A DNA stretch of 9,547 nucleotides from positions 1 to 9,547 of the forward strand of contig CAMLRJ010000091.1 in the NCBI GenBank assembly GCA_946482345.1. Reading direction: 5' to 3'. Positions 1-7,444 of this stretch are shown one piece after another. Numbering within the stretch: position 1 is the stretch's first letter; every line of letters begins with the position of its first letter. A program made the position numbers and the translations under genes. The notes under the pieces are model-generated. The model searched no databases, was not told the DNA's origin, and saw nothing but the letters and a program-made list of their open reading frames with translations. The stretch comes from an uncultured Cellvibrio sp. (GTDB lineage: Bacteria > Pseudomonadota > Gammaproteobacteria > Pseudomonadales > Cellvibrionaceae).

Positions 1-414
1 TATCAACAATTGCTTGAACAGGATGAGCTCTCCGGTGCGATAGTCACATTTGTCGGGCGAGTGAGGGATGTTGCAGCGGATAAGAAAATATTGGGTTTGC
101 AGATTGAGCATTACCCGGGGATGACAGAGTCAGCTTTGGAATCTATTCTTCAACAAGCTGCCCTGCGCTTTAGTATTAATGCGGCCAGGATAGTACATCG
201 AATTGGCAGGATAAATTCTTATGAGCAGATAGTATTTGTCGGTGTGACAAGCGTGCATCGTGAAGAGGCTTTTAGTGCTACAGAATTTATTATGGATTAC
301 TTGAAAACCCATGCGCCTTTTTGGAAAAAAGAAATTACCGGGGCCGGTGATATCTGGGTGGAAAGTAAAGCAAAAGATCAACAGCGATTTGATCGCTGGA
401 ATAAAGATCGTTAA
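1..414 (+). CDS. moaE: Molybdopterin synthase catalytic (large) subunit MoaE, 5'-truncated by the window edge
   Basis: MoaE is the large subunit of molybdopterin synthase. With thiocarboxylated MoaD it inserts the dithiolene sulfurs into precursor Z (cPMP) during cytoplasmic molybdenum cofactor synthesis. The reading frame is open from base 1 with no start codon of its own (residues YQQLLEQDEL at the edge), so roughly the first 12-15 residues of the usual ~150 lie outside the window. Family signatures are clear: GAIVTFVGRVRD near the start, LQIEHYPGM, the IVFVGVTSVHR strand, and the C-terminal block MDYLKTHAPFWKKE. The lysines of that block (codons at 304 and 325) correspond to the conserved active-site lysines of E. 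coli MoaE. It ends 60 bp before the regulator gene on the same strand. moaD would be expected just upstream but cannot be seen. Confidence 0.95.
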   Translation, partial: YQQLLEQDELSGAIVTFVGRVRDVAADKKILGLQIEHYPGMTESALESILQQAALRFSINAARIVHRIGRINSYEQIVFVGVTSVHREEAFSATEFIMDYLKTHAPFWKKEITGAGDIWVESKAKDQQRFDRWNKDR

Positions 415-474
415 TGAAGTTGGCTGATCTCTTGTGTTTTGTTTTTCGAATTATTAACAAAATTGGCAAATGAA

Positions 475-1500
475 ATGGTTAAAGCAACTATAGATGATGT
501 GGCAGAACTGGCAGGTGTGTCGATAAAGACGGTTTCCCGCGTAGTCAATAATGAGCCTAATGTACGTTCCGGCACGCGTGAAAAAGTAGAGGCGGCGATT
601 GCAACATTAAATTATCGGCCCAATCTTTCAGCGCGCAGCCTTGCTGGAAATAAATCATTTGTATTGGCCTTGGTTTATGGCAGCCCCAGCGACCATTACG
701 TGTTGGAGTTGCAGGAAGGTATTTTGGAGGTTTGTCGTCCGCAAAGCTACGAATTGGTTGTGCACCCCGCAATTTATAGGGACAAAAATTTAGTAAAAGA
801 TATTACCGATTTTATTTTGGAAAAACGCATTGATGGGGTGATGTTGACACCGCCTATATCTGATCATATGGGGGTGATTAACAGTCTGCGAAAATTAAAT
901 ATTCCGGTAGTGAGGGTCGCTCCTACAGAAAATAAATCATTTACACCCTACGTTGAAACCAATGATCAGGAGTCATCTTACGATATGACCTGCCAGCTGA
1001 TTGCATTGGGGCACACCCGAATTGGTTTTATTGCCGGGCATCCAGATCACCATGCAATTTCTCTGCGATTGGAGGGATACAAAGCGGCGTTAATTGAAAA
1101 TCAAATTGCTATTGATAAAAATTTAATTGAACAAGGTGATAATACCTTTGAATCGGGTGAGGCAGCGGCCAAACGTTTGTTGTTGCTTGAACAAAGACCG
1201 TCGGCAATTTTTGCGGCAACCGATAATATGGCAGCGGGCGTTATTATGGTGGCTCATCAGTCAGGTTTAAAAATTCCACAACAAATTTCTGTGTGTGGTT
1301 TTGATGATACACCGGTTGCCCATCAACTTTGGCCTGCATTAACAACTATTCGTCAGCCGATTCGTCATATGGCGAAAAAGGCCACTGATCTTTTGTTAAA
1401 GCAAATCAAGGGTAAGGATGTGCAATTGCCCGCAAGTATTCTGAGTTCGATTATTGTGGTGCGTGAGTCTACGGGTAAATACACATCGAAAGCCAAATAA
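475..1500 (+). CDS. LacI-family transcriptional regulator, orphan in this window
   Basis: A 341-residue DNA-binding repressor of the LacI/GalR family, the usual length. The N-terminal helix-turn-helix covers residues 4-25 (TIDDVAELAGVSIKTVSRVVN). It is followed by the hinge segment YRPNLSARSLAGNKS (48-62) with the leucine that wedges into the operator minor groove. Residues 62-340 form the periplasmic-binding-like effector domain, with typical blocks ALGHTRIGFIAG (177-188), AIFAATDNMAAGV (244-256) and ISVCGFDDTPVA (271-282). The ATG at 475 is chosen because homologues begin a few residues before the helix-turn-helix. A TTG at 439 would add 12 residues with no family support. No strong Shine-Dalgarno is seen. 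There is no sugar-catabolic or transport gene next to it, so the effector and regulon cannot be deduced. Family confidence is high; function within the family is unknown. Confidence 0.93.
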   Translation: MVKATIDDVAELAGVSIKTVSRVVNNEPNVRSGTREKVEAAIATLNYRPNLSARSLAGNKSFVLALVYGSPSDHYVLELQEGILEVCRPQSYELVVHPAIYRDKNLVKDITDFILEKRIDGVMLTPPISDHMGVINSLRKLNIPVVRVAPTENKSFTPYVETNDQESSYDMTCQLIALGHTRIGFIAGHPDHHAISLRLEGYKAALIENQIAIDKNLIEQGDNTFESGEAAAKRLLLLEQRPSAIFAATDNMAAGVIMVAHQSGLKIPQQISVCGFDDTPVAHQLWPALTTIRQPIRHMAKKATDLLLKQIKGKDVQLPASILSSIIVVRESTGKYTSKAK

Positions 1501-1527
1501 AATACGGGTTTGATTGAATCTTTATGC

Positions 1528-1545
1528 AACTGCGTTCCAGTTTTT
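1528..1545 (+). terminator. Possible weak intrinsic terminator after the LacI-family gene
   Basis: A short perfect stem AACTG/CAGTT (1528-1532 with 1538-1542) around loop CGTTC runs directly into a T tract (1541-1545) on the + strand. It lies 28 bp after the regulator stop and overlaps the cysZ stop codon of the converging gene. The stem is only 5 bp and low in GC, so termination efficiency is doubtful. Confidence 0.35.
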
Positions 1546-2302
1546 ATTGATGGTTCGCTGGTGGTTTTCCCAGAAAACGTAATTCCTTTACCCACATCAC
1601 AGTTGCACCTGCTACGCCAATAGGAGTGACAATAATATTCAACACAGGAACCATGCTGCCCAACAAAATAATGCCACCATAAGAATAACTGGTGAGTGGC
1701 ATTTGATTTAATCTGTTGCGTAGTTCCTGAAAACTAAGTTGGTGATTATCTGCCGGGTAATCAGAGTACTGGGCAGCCATGCACCAACAGCTCCATATCC
1801 CGCCCAGAATAACCACTAAAAAATTTAATCCTGGAATAAAAAAGCAACCGATTACCAGAATCAATATTAATATTCCTCGTGTTATAAAATAAAATAACTT
1901 GACCAGTTCGCGCTGAAATGTACGTGGAATCAGTTGTCCCCAGGGTTCTTCCGGTAATGTATTTCCAGTGATGTGAGTTTCAATTTTTTCAGCAAGTAAT
2001 CCATAAAAAGGTGCTGCAATGATATTGGTGATGATGTTGAAGCTATATCCATATGCCATCAAGAATAAAAATACCGCCAGTGGCCAAATTAACCAGATCA
2101 ACCAGTCCAGCCAAAATGGAAGTGCTTCCAGAACGTAATCAATAAAGTCTTTAAATTTGTAGTAAAAAGCAAATGTGAGTCCGACAAATATCAGCAAATT
2201 GACGCAAAGGGGAATAAAAATAAATCGACGGAATCCGGGGTTGAAAATAATTTTTGCACCCTCAACAAAATACTCTAACGCTTGTTCCGGTGAACCTTTC
2301 AT
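1544..2302 (-). CDS. cysZ: Sulfate transporter CysZ (EI24/CysZ family inner-membrane protein)
   Basis: CysZ is an inner-membrane sulfate permease that supplies sulfate for cysteine synthesis. The 252-residue protein has E. coli CysZ length and can be aligned by eye along its whole span. Matches include GAKIIFNPGFRRFIFIPLCVN (15-35), PLAVFLFLMAYGY (74-86), the IAAPFYGLLAEKIE block (95-108), QYSDYPADNHQ (178-188; E. coli has QYCDYPFDNHK) and PVLNIIVTPIGVAGATVMWV (219-238). Hydrophobic segments lie near residues 28-47, 65-97, 140-172 and 208-238, matching the transmembrane and hemipenetrating helices of the family. The ATG at 2302 follows a strong Shine-Dalgarno, AAGGAG (complement of 2311-2316), with 8 nt spacing. 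That site overlaps the stop codon of the rhombosortase gene upstream, so translational coupling in a two-gene operon is likely. Confidence 0.92.
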   Translation of the reverse strand: MKGSPEQALEYFVEGAKIIFNPGFRRFIFIPLCVNLLIFVGLTFAFYYKFKDFIDYVLEALPFWLDWLIWLIWPLAVFLFLMAYGYSFNIITNIIAAPFYGLLAEKIETHITGNTLPEEPWGQLIPRTFQRELVKLFYFITRGILILILVIGCFFIPGLNFLVVILGGIWSCWCMAAQYSDYPADNHQLSFQELRNRLNQMPLTSYSYGGIILLGSMVPVLNIIVTPIGVAGATVMWVKELRFLGKPPANHQ

Positions 2303-2310
2303 ATGGTTGA

Positions 2311-2316
2311 CTCCTT
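2311..2316 (-). promoter_or_regulatory. Shine-Dalgarno of cysZ overlapping the upstream stop codon
   Basis: On the minus strand AAGGAG sits 8 nt before the cysZ ATG, and its first bases are part of the rhombosortase TAA (2315-2317). Ribosomes ending the upstream gene would be released on the cysZ initiation site, which supports coupling and fixes the cysZ start. Confidence 0.8.
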
Positions 2317-2911
2317 ATCTTTGATTTAATAATTTCAATTGTTGCAGAATCTTATCCAGAAAAACAAAAGATAAGCCTGCAAGTGCACCTAATAAATGCG
2401 CATCAATTGCGACGGGAACAGGTAGGAAATTGTGCATGGGATTGAGATCATGCGTAAAGAATTGTTCGTCAATAATTTTTACTACTACACCAATGAACAC
2501 CACAACTCTTTTCCAGACGGGATGTTCTGTTGCATAAAAACATCCAGCGATTAATAGTCCATGAATAGTGCCTGAGAATCCGGCGTATTGCATTTCGGGG
2601 CTGATAACGGAGATGCCAATGCCGACGATTAAACAGCAGAATAACAGCAGTAATAAAAATTTTTTCACAGGAAAAAAATAAAAAAGAATCAGAGATGCTA
2701 ATAAAAAACCAATCAGATTCATTAAGCTGTGCATCCATCCAAAATGGACAAAATTACAGCTTAGCCATCGCCAATACTCCCGATTTTCCAGTATTCCGGG
2801 ATAGGTAGTCAGTTGTTGAAATTGTTGTGGGTCAAGAAAGGACAGCAGCAATATCAATATCGATATTAAACTTACAGTCAGAGTCATGTTTGAAGAACGG
2901 TAATTTGTCAT
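2315..2911 (-). CDS. rrtA: Rhombosortase-type rhomboid intramembrane serine protease
   Basis: A 198-residue, very hydrophobic membrane protein of the rhomboid fold. Visible motifs are HSLMN (61-65), matching the HxxxN oxyanion-hole region; GFSGTIHG (111-118), with the catalytic serine 113 in GxSG; and DAHLLGALAG (170-179), with the catalytic histidine 172. The short single-domain form and the SGxxHG signature fit the rhombosortase subfamily, which processes GlyGly-CTERM proteins on their way to the surface, often type II secretion substrates. No GlyGly-CTERM substrate is encoded here, so that role is inferred from family features. It lies 12 bp upstream of cysZ on the same strand. The start at 2911 has no good Shine-Dalgarno; the ATG at 2887 (residue 9) is an alternative. 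A generic rhomboid protease is the other possibility. Confidence 0.8.
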   Translation of the reverse strand: MTNYRSSNMTLTVSLISILILLLSFLDPQQFQQLTTYPGILENREYWRWLSCNFVHFGWMHSLMNLIGFLLASLILFYFFPVKKFLLLLLFCCLIVGIGISVISPEMQYAGFSGTIHGLLIAGCFYATEHPVWKRVVVFIGVVVKIIDEQFFTHDLNPMHNFLPVPVAIDAHLLGALAGLSFVFLDKILQQLKLLNQR

Positions 2912-2962
2912 AAATTTGTAAGTGTTTCAGATCGACTTCTGAATTTAGCATTGAAGTGCTGT

Positions 2963-2989
2963 TTGTTCTACAGTCGGTTTGATTATAAT
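2963..2989 (+). promoter_or_regulatory. Sigma-70-like promoter of the diguanylate cyclase gene
   Basis: A perfect -10 hexamer TATAAT lies at 2984-2989. The best -35 candidate, TTGTTC (2963-2968), matches only half the consensus and has a short 15-bp spacer. Transcription would begin near 2996, about 40 nt before the ATG at 3036. This argues against a coding start upstream of the -10 box. Confidence 0.5.
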
Positions 2990-3035
2990 CGGCTCAATTC
3001 GATCAGGTCATTTAGTGTGGGATCACATAGCAACT

Positions 3036-3911
3036 ATGAGTATTCTTTCAATTTCAAATCACTTGCTTACAAGTGTATTGGATGCTCTTCCCGACGGTGT
3101 TCTTATTGTCACAGATCAGCGCAAAATGTTGTACACCAATATCAGATTTCGTGAATTGTGGGGTATTCCATTGGATGTGAATTTGCAGGAAGAGGGCCCT
3201 GCAATCATGCGTTATGCATTGGAAAAAGTCATTGATCCCACGGGATTTGTAGAGCTAATTGAGAAGTTACATCTAACCGATAAAAAAGTAGAGGATGAAA
3301 TTTTACTCAAGGACGGCAGGGTTTTTCGCCGTCGCACTACGGCGTTTGATGATGCCGATCACGGGCAAATACGTTTGTGGATTTTTACGGATATCACGGA
3401 TGCCAAGTACAGTCATATTGATTCCATGACCGGGCTATGGAATCGCAACACCTTTGAATTGCATTTTGCATCACTGACGGATCAGGCATCTCCTGATGCA
3501 TTGGTGGGCGTTGCATTGATGGATATAGATCATTTCAAATTATTCAATGATACCTATGGCCATGCTGCGGGTGACGATGTATTGCGGTCCATAGGTGATG
3601 TACTTAATGATTTGCTACAGCGCTCCAGTGATGTTGGATTCAGAGTTGGGGGCGAAGAATTTTTTATAAAAATCGTCGGGCGCAACCCCGAAGATATGCT
3701 GGCTATGATTGAGAATATCCGGCAATCAATAGAGTCACTGGCAATTCCACACACAGCGAACCAGCCATTTAACCGGGTTACTGTTTCTTGCGGTTTTGGT
3801 ATTACTTCGTCGCCAATCAACTCTGATTTCATGTACCGCAAAATTGACAATGCCCTTTATTTATCAAAATATCAGGGCAGAAATCGCACCAATTTTGTGG
3901 AATTGGATTGA
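3036..3911 (+). CDS. PAS-GGDEF diguanylate cyclase
   Basis: This protein probably makes the second messenger cyclic di-GMP from two GTP, controlled by an N-terminal sensor. From the ATG at 3036 it has 291 residues and no membrane segment, so it is cytosolic. Residues ~12-124 form one PAS domain (LLTSVLDALPDGVLIVTD at the start, WIFTDITDAK at the end). Residues ~127-285 form the GGDEF domain, with DSMTGLWNR, the metal and substrate-binding block MDIDHFKLFNDTYGHAAGD (162-180) and the active-site motif GGEEF (205-209). The product-inhibition I-site RxxD is present as RSSD (196-199), exactly five residues before GGEEF. Catalytic activity and feedback control are therefore both expected. The start is uncertain: GTG at 3015, with AGG seven bases before it, would add 7 residues. 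The TTG at 2979 is rejected because it precedes the -10 box. The PAS ligand is unknown. Confidence 0.92.
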   Translation: MSILSISNHLLTSVLDALPDGVLIVTDQRKMLYTNIRFRELWGIPLDVNLQEEGPAIMRYALEKVIDPTGFVELIEKLHLTDKKVEDEILLKDGRVFRRRTTAFDDADHGQIRLWIFTDITDAKYSHIDSMTGLWNRNTFELHFASLTDQASPDALVGVALMDIDHFKLFNDTYGHAAGDDVLRSIGDVLNDLLQRSSDVGFRVGGEEFFIKIVGRNPEDMLAMIENIRQSIESLAIPHTANQPFNRVTVSCGFGITSSPINSDFMYRKIDNALYLSKYQGRNRTNFVELD

Positions 3912-3916
3912 AGATA

Positions 3917-3940
3917 ATTGCAGGCACACATGCCTGCAAT
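3917..3940. terminator. Shared hairpin between two converging genes, probable bidirectional transcription stop
   Basis: A perfect 10-bp stem, ATTGCAGGCA pairing with TGCCTGCAAT, closes a 4-base loop (CACA). It fills most of the 37-bp gap between the diguanylate cyclase stop and the stop of the converging small gene. Neither strand has a strong T tract after the stem (minus strand continues TATCTTC), so it may act as a weak terminator or as an mRNA 3'-end stabiliser. Confidence 0.6.
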
Positions 3941-3948
3941 CGTGTTAA

Positions 3949-4245
3949 CTATTTCGCGCCAACCGCTTCCAATGCAATCGCATATTCTTCACCGTTACGA
4001 TGGGTTTTGATCACTTGCAATAAAGTTTTTCCTTCTGGCCCTATTGCATTGATATCCTTGCCTTCGGCGATAAACATTTGCAAAAAAGTAGCGAAGTTTT
4101 CGCCGCGCATACCGCGATAGGCTTTTTCCAACAGATGATAATCACCGTTAACACCTGCTGGCGGCGTGTAATCAAAAAACACTTTGATCTTCTCTTCGGT
4201 AAAAGTTTCACCGAGAACTTTTTCTTTGTCTTTGCGTAGGCTCAT
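3949..4245 (-). CDS. Small ankyrin-like conserved protein (resembles the PA4642 family)
   Basis: A 98-residue soluble protein of unknown function. The N-terminal half is charged (MSLRKDKEKVLGETFTEEKI) and leads into YHLLEKAYRGMRGENFATFLQMF (36-58). Residues 59-98 look like one degenerate ankyrin-type repeat: FIAEGKDINAIGPEGKTLL, then a second helix ending in a GAK tail. From memory this layout resembles the small PA4642-family proteins of Pseudomonas and relatives; no comparison could be run. There is no signal peptide or membrane segment. The ATG at 4245 has only a weak purine-rich region (AGAG) upstream, and no alternative start fits better. It converges on the diguanylate cyclase gene and lies 157 bp downstream of gatB, separated from it by a palindromic repeat, so it is probably transcribed separately. 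Confidence 0.75.
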   Translation of the reverse strand: MSLRKDKEKVLGETFTEEKIKVFFDYTPPAGVNGDYHLLEKAYRGMRGENFATFLQMFIAEGKDINAIGPEGKTLLQVIKTHRNGEEYAIALEAVGAK

Positions 4246-4276
4246 TTTTGGATCTCTATTCGATTAATTTGTTCTG

Positions 4277-4404
4277 AAAACAAACCCCACCCTAACCCTC
4301 CCCTTCGTAAGGGGAGGGGACAGATTTCACTCCGTATCTAAAATTAAGAAGGGAGTAAAGTTCCTCCCCCTTACGATGGGGGAGGTTAGGAGGGGGTTTG
4401 TTTT
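4277..4404. repeat. 128-bp imperfect inverted repeat, paired-palindrome (MITE/REP-like) element after gatB
   Basis: The left arm (4277-4318, beginning AAAACAAACCCC) and the right arm (4363-4404, ending GGGGTTTGTTTT) are near reverse complements over about 42 bp with a few mismatches. Each arm contains its own perfect hairpin: CCCTCCCC/GGGGAGGG (4296-4303 with 4311-4318, loop TTCGTAA) and CCTCCCCC/GGGGGAGG (4363-4370 with 4378-4385, loop TTACGAT). The centre (4319-4362) is AT-rich. The right end overlaps the gatB TAA codon. It carries no ORF. The design is that of a non-autonomous repeat or a BIME-type REP pair. In RNA the hairpins may also end or protect the gat transcript. Confidence 0.8.
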
Positions 4405-5848
4405 ACCCATTCAACTTTTTCAACAACAATTCATTCAACGCCTGCGGATTGGCTTGACCCTGGCTGGCTTTCATTACCTGTCCAACAAAGAATCCCAGCA
4501 TTTTTGGACGTTTGCTTTCGTCTGCGCTGCGATAGTTTTCCACTTGTTGTGGGTTTTTCGCTATGACCTCATCAATCATTTTTTCCAGTGCGCCTGTGTC
4601 AGAAACCGGTTTGAGTCCTTTGGCTTCGATGATGGTGATGGCGTCGCCTTCGCCGTTGCACATGGCTTCAAATACTTGTTTTGCCAATTTGCTGGTAGTA
4701 GTTCCGTCTTTCAAACATTTAATCAAGCCTGCGAGCAGATCAGGCGTGATAGGCGATTGAATAATGGTTTGTTCGGTTTTATTTAAATAGGCAGCAAGAT
4801 CACCCAGCACCCAGTTAGCGGATAATTTGGCGTCTTGTGAAATCTGTGCAGTTTTTTCAAAAAATGCTGCAATGTTTTTATCAGCAGATAACTGACCCGC
4901 ATCGTATTCACTTAAACCGTATTGCTCAACAAAACGAACACGTTTGGCTTCGGGCAATTCTGGCATTTGTTTGCGAACAGATTCGATATACTCGTCATCC
5001 AGAATCACAGGCAATAAATCAGGGCAGGGGAAGTAGCGGTAATCGTTGCTGTCTTCTTTACTGCGCATGCTGCGGGCTTTTTTGGTGTCGCCGTTGTACA
5101 AGCGAGTTTCCTGAATAATCTTTCCGCCATCTTCCAAAACTTCGATTTGTCTTTCAACCTCCAATTCAATCGCCTCTTCCATAAATTTAAACGAGTTGAG
5201 GTTTTTGGTTTCGGTGCGGGTGCCGAGTTTTTCCTGACCTTTTGGTCTTACCGAAATATTCACGTCAAAACGCATTGAACCTTGCGACATTTCACCATCG
5301 CAAATTTCAAGCGAAGTGACAATTGAGTGCAATTTTTTGGCGAAAGCAACCGCTTCCTCTGCACTGCGCATATCGGGCTCGGTGACTACTTCGATTAAGG
5401 GTGTGCCTGCGCGGTTTAAATCGATTCCACTCATGCCGGCAAAATCTTCGTGCAAGGATTTGCCCGCATCTTCTTCCAGATGTGCGTGGTGAATGCGAAC
5501 ACGTTTGCTGCGACCGCCTTCGAGTTCGAGATCAACATAACCGGCGCCAACAATCGGCTCTGCCAATTGCGTAGTTTGATAACCTTTGGGCAAATCTGGA
5601 TAAAAATAATTTTTACGTTCAAAGACTGAACGCTTGCCGATTTCTGCATTCACTGCCAAACCAAACATGGTGGCAAAACGAAAGGCTTCGGCATTAGGTG
5701 TTGGCAATGTGCCAGGCAATGCCAAATCAATTGCGCAAGCTTGAGTGTTAGGCTCAGCACCAAATGCAGTGCTGGCGCCGGAGAAAATTTTGGTTTTGGT
5801 CGCGAGTTGTACGTGAACTTCCAACCCGATTACAGTTTCCCATTGCAT
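4403..5848 (-). CDS. gatB: Asp/Glu-tRNA(Asn/Gln) amidotransferase subunit B
   Basis: GatB binds misacylated Glu-tRNAGln and/or Asp-tRNAAsn and activates the aminoacyl carboxylate with ATP. Ammonia from GatA then converts it to Gln- or Asn-tRNA. The 481-residue protein has full family length. The kinase/cradle domain starts [20 protein letters not shown] and contains the conserved [16 protein letters not shown] and [20 protein letters not shown] blocks. The C-terminal helical and YqeY-like tail (about residues 340-481) binds tRNA and ends with [16 protein letters not shown]. The ATG at 5848 is chosen because GatB proteins start MQWE and a GAG (complement of 5858-5860) lies 9 nt upstream. An in-frame ATG at 5857 would add only MIL. 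It is the last gene of gatC-gatA-gatB, with a repeat element just before the start and another at the stop. Confidence 0.97.
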   Translation of the reverse strand: MQWETVIGLEVHVQLATKTKIFSGASTAFGAEPNTQACAIDLALPGTLPTPNAEAFRFATMFGLAVNAEIGKRSVFERKNYFYPDLPKGYQTTQLAEPIVGAGYVDLELEGGRSKRVRIHHAHLEEDAGKSLHEDFAGMSGIDLNRAGTPLIEVVTEPDMRSAEEAVAFAKKLHSIVTSLEICDGEMSQGSMRFDVNISVRPKGQEKLGTRTETKNLNSFKFMEEAIELEVERQIEVLEDGGKIIQETRLYNGDTKKARSMRSKEDSNDYRYFPCPDLLPVILDDEYIESVRKQMPELPEAKRVRFVEQYGLSEYDAGQLSADKNIAAFFEKTAQISQDAKLSANWVLGDLAAYLNKTEQTIIQSPITPDLLAGLIKCLKDGTTTSKLAKQVFEAMCNGEGDAITIIEAKGLKPVSDTGALEKMIDEVIAKNPQQVENYRSADESKRPKMLGFFVGQVMKASQGQANPQALNELLLKKLNG

Positions 5849-5868
5849 AAGAATCATCTCGATCGTTA

Positions 5869-5937
5869 TGTAGGGCGGGTCATGACCCGCCGTGTTTTTG
5901 CCAACATTGTATTACGCGGGTCTCGACCCGCCCTACA
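5869..5937. repeat. 69-bp paired-palindrome repeat between gatA and gatB (copy 1)
   Basis: Both ends carry the same inverted terminus, TGTAGGGCGGGTC at 5869-5881 and GACCCGCCCTACA at 5925-5937. Each end continues into a hairpin: GGCGGGTC/GACCCGCC (5874-5881 with 5884-5891) and GCGGGTC/GACCCGC (5916-5922 with 5925-5931), each with a 2-base centre. About 24 bp of unrelated sequence lies between. It fills nearly all of the gatA-gatB gap, starting 8 bp after the gatA stop. The same element occurs in reverse orientation at 7445-7530. It resembles REP/BIME or miniature non-autonomous elements; no flanking target duplication is evident. Confidence 0.85.
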
Positions 5938-5945
5938 ACATATTT

Positions 5946-7400
5946 CTATTCAATATTCGGTGCTGTTTGTTTATGGAATTCGGTTGCTTGCTGAAATTGA
6001 TGCGCAACATTTAACAATTGCGATTCCGCAAAAAAATTACCAATCAATTGCAAACCAACCGGCTTGTTATCCACCAATCCACATGGAATTGAAAGGCCCG
6101 GTAAACCAGCAAGGTTAGTGGCGATGGTGTAAATATCTTCCAAATACATAGCCACCGGATCTTTGGTCTTTGATCCAAACTGGAATGCGGGTGATGGCGA
6201 TGTTGGGCCGAGAATCACATCAACTGTTTTGAAAGCTTCAACAAAATCCTGTTTGATCAAGCGACGAATTTTTTGTGCTTTGCTGTAATAGGCATCGTAA
6301 TAACCCGCAGACAAAGCGTAAGTACCAACAAGAATACGGCGCTTCACTTCTGCACCAAAACCTTCACTGCGTGAACGCATATAGAGATCATTTAAATCTT
6401 GTGGATTTTCACAGCGATGACCGTAACGCACACCATCAAAACGCGACAAGTTGGCAGAACATTCTGCCGGTGCAATCACGTAATAAGCAGGAACAGAAAG
6501 ATGTGTGTGCGGCAAACTGACGCTATGAATAGTTGCGCCGAGTTTTTCATAAACTTTGATTGCGTCTTCAATTAATGCCGCAGTTTTTGGATTTAATCCT
6601 TCACCGAAATATTCTTTGGGTACGCCAATGCGTAAACCGTTTAACGATTTGTTTAAATCAGCGGTGTAATCCGGTACATCGCGTTCAACACAAGTGGAAT
6701 CTTTTGTGTCGTAACTCGCCATATCGTTTAACAAAATCGCGGCGTCTTCTGCGGTACGCGATAAAATTCCTGCTTGATCCAAACTGGAAGCAAACGCAAT
6801 CATGCCCCAACGCGACACGCGACCATAAGTGGGTTTAATTCCGGTTAATCCACATAAAGCAGCGGGTTGACGAATTGAGCCGCCAGTATCAGAAGCAGTG
6901 GCTGCTGGTGCTAAATGTGCGGCGACGGCTGCTGCTGAACCACCGGAAGATCCACCAGGAACACAATCAATTGCCCAGGGATTTTTTACCGGACCGTACC
7001 AGCTGGTTTCGTTAGATGAACCCATCGCAAATTCATCCATATTGGTTTTACCCAACATGACTACGCCGGAAGTTAAATAATTTTCGACGATAGTTGCATT
7101 GTAAGGTGCAATAAATTTATCGAGCATTTTTGATGCGCAAGACGTGCGAACGCCGGTGGTACAAAAAATATCTTTGTGTGCAATCGGCACACCGCAAAGT
7201 GCGGGTGCATTGCCAGCTGCCAAACGTTTATCCGCAGCAGCAGCTTGTTGCAATGCAATCTCGTTGGTTACTGTGATGTATGAATTGTAGGTTTTATCAA
7301 GACGCGCGATGCGATCCAGATAATGTTGTGTGACTTCGGCGCTGGAAAAATCTTTGTTGCGTAGACCTTTTATCAGCTCGGCAATGGTGAATTGATGCAT
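5946..7400 (-). CDS. gatA: Asp/Glu-tRNA(Asn/Gln) amidotransferase subunit A (glutaminase/amidase)
   Basis: GatA hydrolyses glutamine and channels the ammonia to GatB for transamidation of Glu-tRNAGln and/or Asp-tRNAAsn. The 484-residue protein has full family length and is an amidase-signature enzyme. The Ser-cisSer-Lys catalytic triad is intact: Lys76 in VPIAHKD, Ser151 in the glycine/serine-rich [12 protein letters not shown] (149-160), and Ser175 in [10 protein letters not shown] (171-180), followed by [18 protein letters not shown]. The C-terminal half has VILGPTSP and the terminal [13 protein letters not shown] block. The ATG at 7400 has AGGA (complement of 7408-7411) seven bases upstream. 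It is the middle gene of the minus-strand gatC-gatA-gatB operon, with a palindromic repeat on each side. Confidence 0.97.
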   Translation of the reverse strand: MHQFTIAELIKGLRNKDFSSAEVTQHYLDRIARLDKTYNSYITVTNEIALQQAAAADKRLAAGNAPALCGVPIAHKDIFCTTGVRTSCASKMLDKFIAPYNATIVENYLTSGVVMLGKTNMDEFAMGSSNETSWYGPVKNPWAIDCVPGGSSGGSAAAVAAHLAPAATASDTGGSIRQPAALCGLTGIKPTYGRVSRWGMIAFASSLDQAGILSRTAEDAAILLNDMASYDTKDSTCVERDVPDYTADLNKSLNGLRIGVPKEYFGEGLNPKTAALIEDAIKVYEKLGATIHSVSLPHTHLSVPAYYVIAPAECSANLSRFDGVRYGHRCENPQDLNDLYMRSRSEGFGAEVKRRILVGTYALSAGYYDAYYSKAQKIRRLIKQDFVEAFKTVDVILGPTSPSPAFQFGSKTKDPVAMYLEDIYTIATNLAGLPGLSIPCGLVDNKPVGLQLIGNFFAESQLLNVAHQFQQATEFHKQTAPNIE

Positions 7401-7444
7401 TCAGGTTTCCTAAAATTTCAAAATCAATCTTGAAAAGTTATCTG

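Noticed and set aside
439..474. TTG start adding 12 residues to the LacI-family regulator
   Set aside because: Family members begin directly before the helix-turn-helix, as with the ATG at 475.
2979..3035. TTG start extending the diguanylate cyclase by 19 residues
   Set aside because: It lies upstream of the perfect TATAAT box, and the added residues (MIIIGSIRSG...) match no domain; the ATG at 3036 sits just before the PAS domain.
2951..3154. 67-residue + strand frame at the start of the diguanylate cyclase region
   Set aside because: It overlaps the promoter and the PAS coding sequence in another frame, with Cys/Ser/Tyr-rich composition and no motif.
4376..4786. 136-residue + strand open frame inside gatB
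   Set aside because: It is antisense to well-conserved gatB codons, begins in the repeat element and has no family motif; a shadow frame.
5741..6118. 125-residue + strand frame across the gatA-gatB gap
   Set aside because: It is composed of antisense gatB and gatA plus the palindromic repeat; no recognisable domain.
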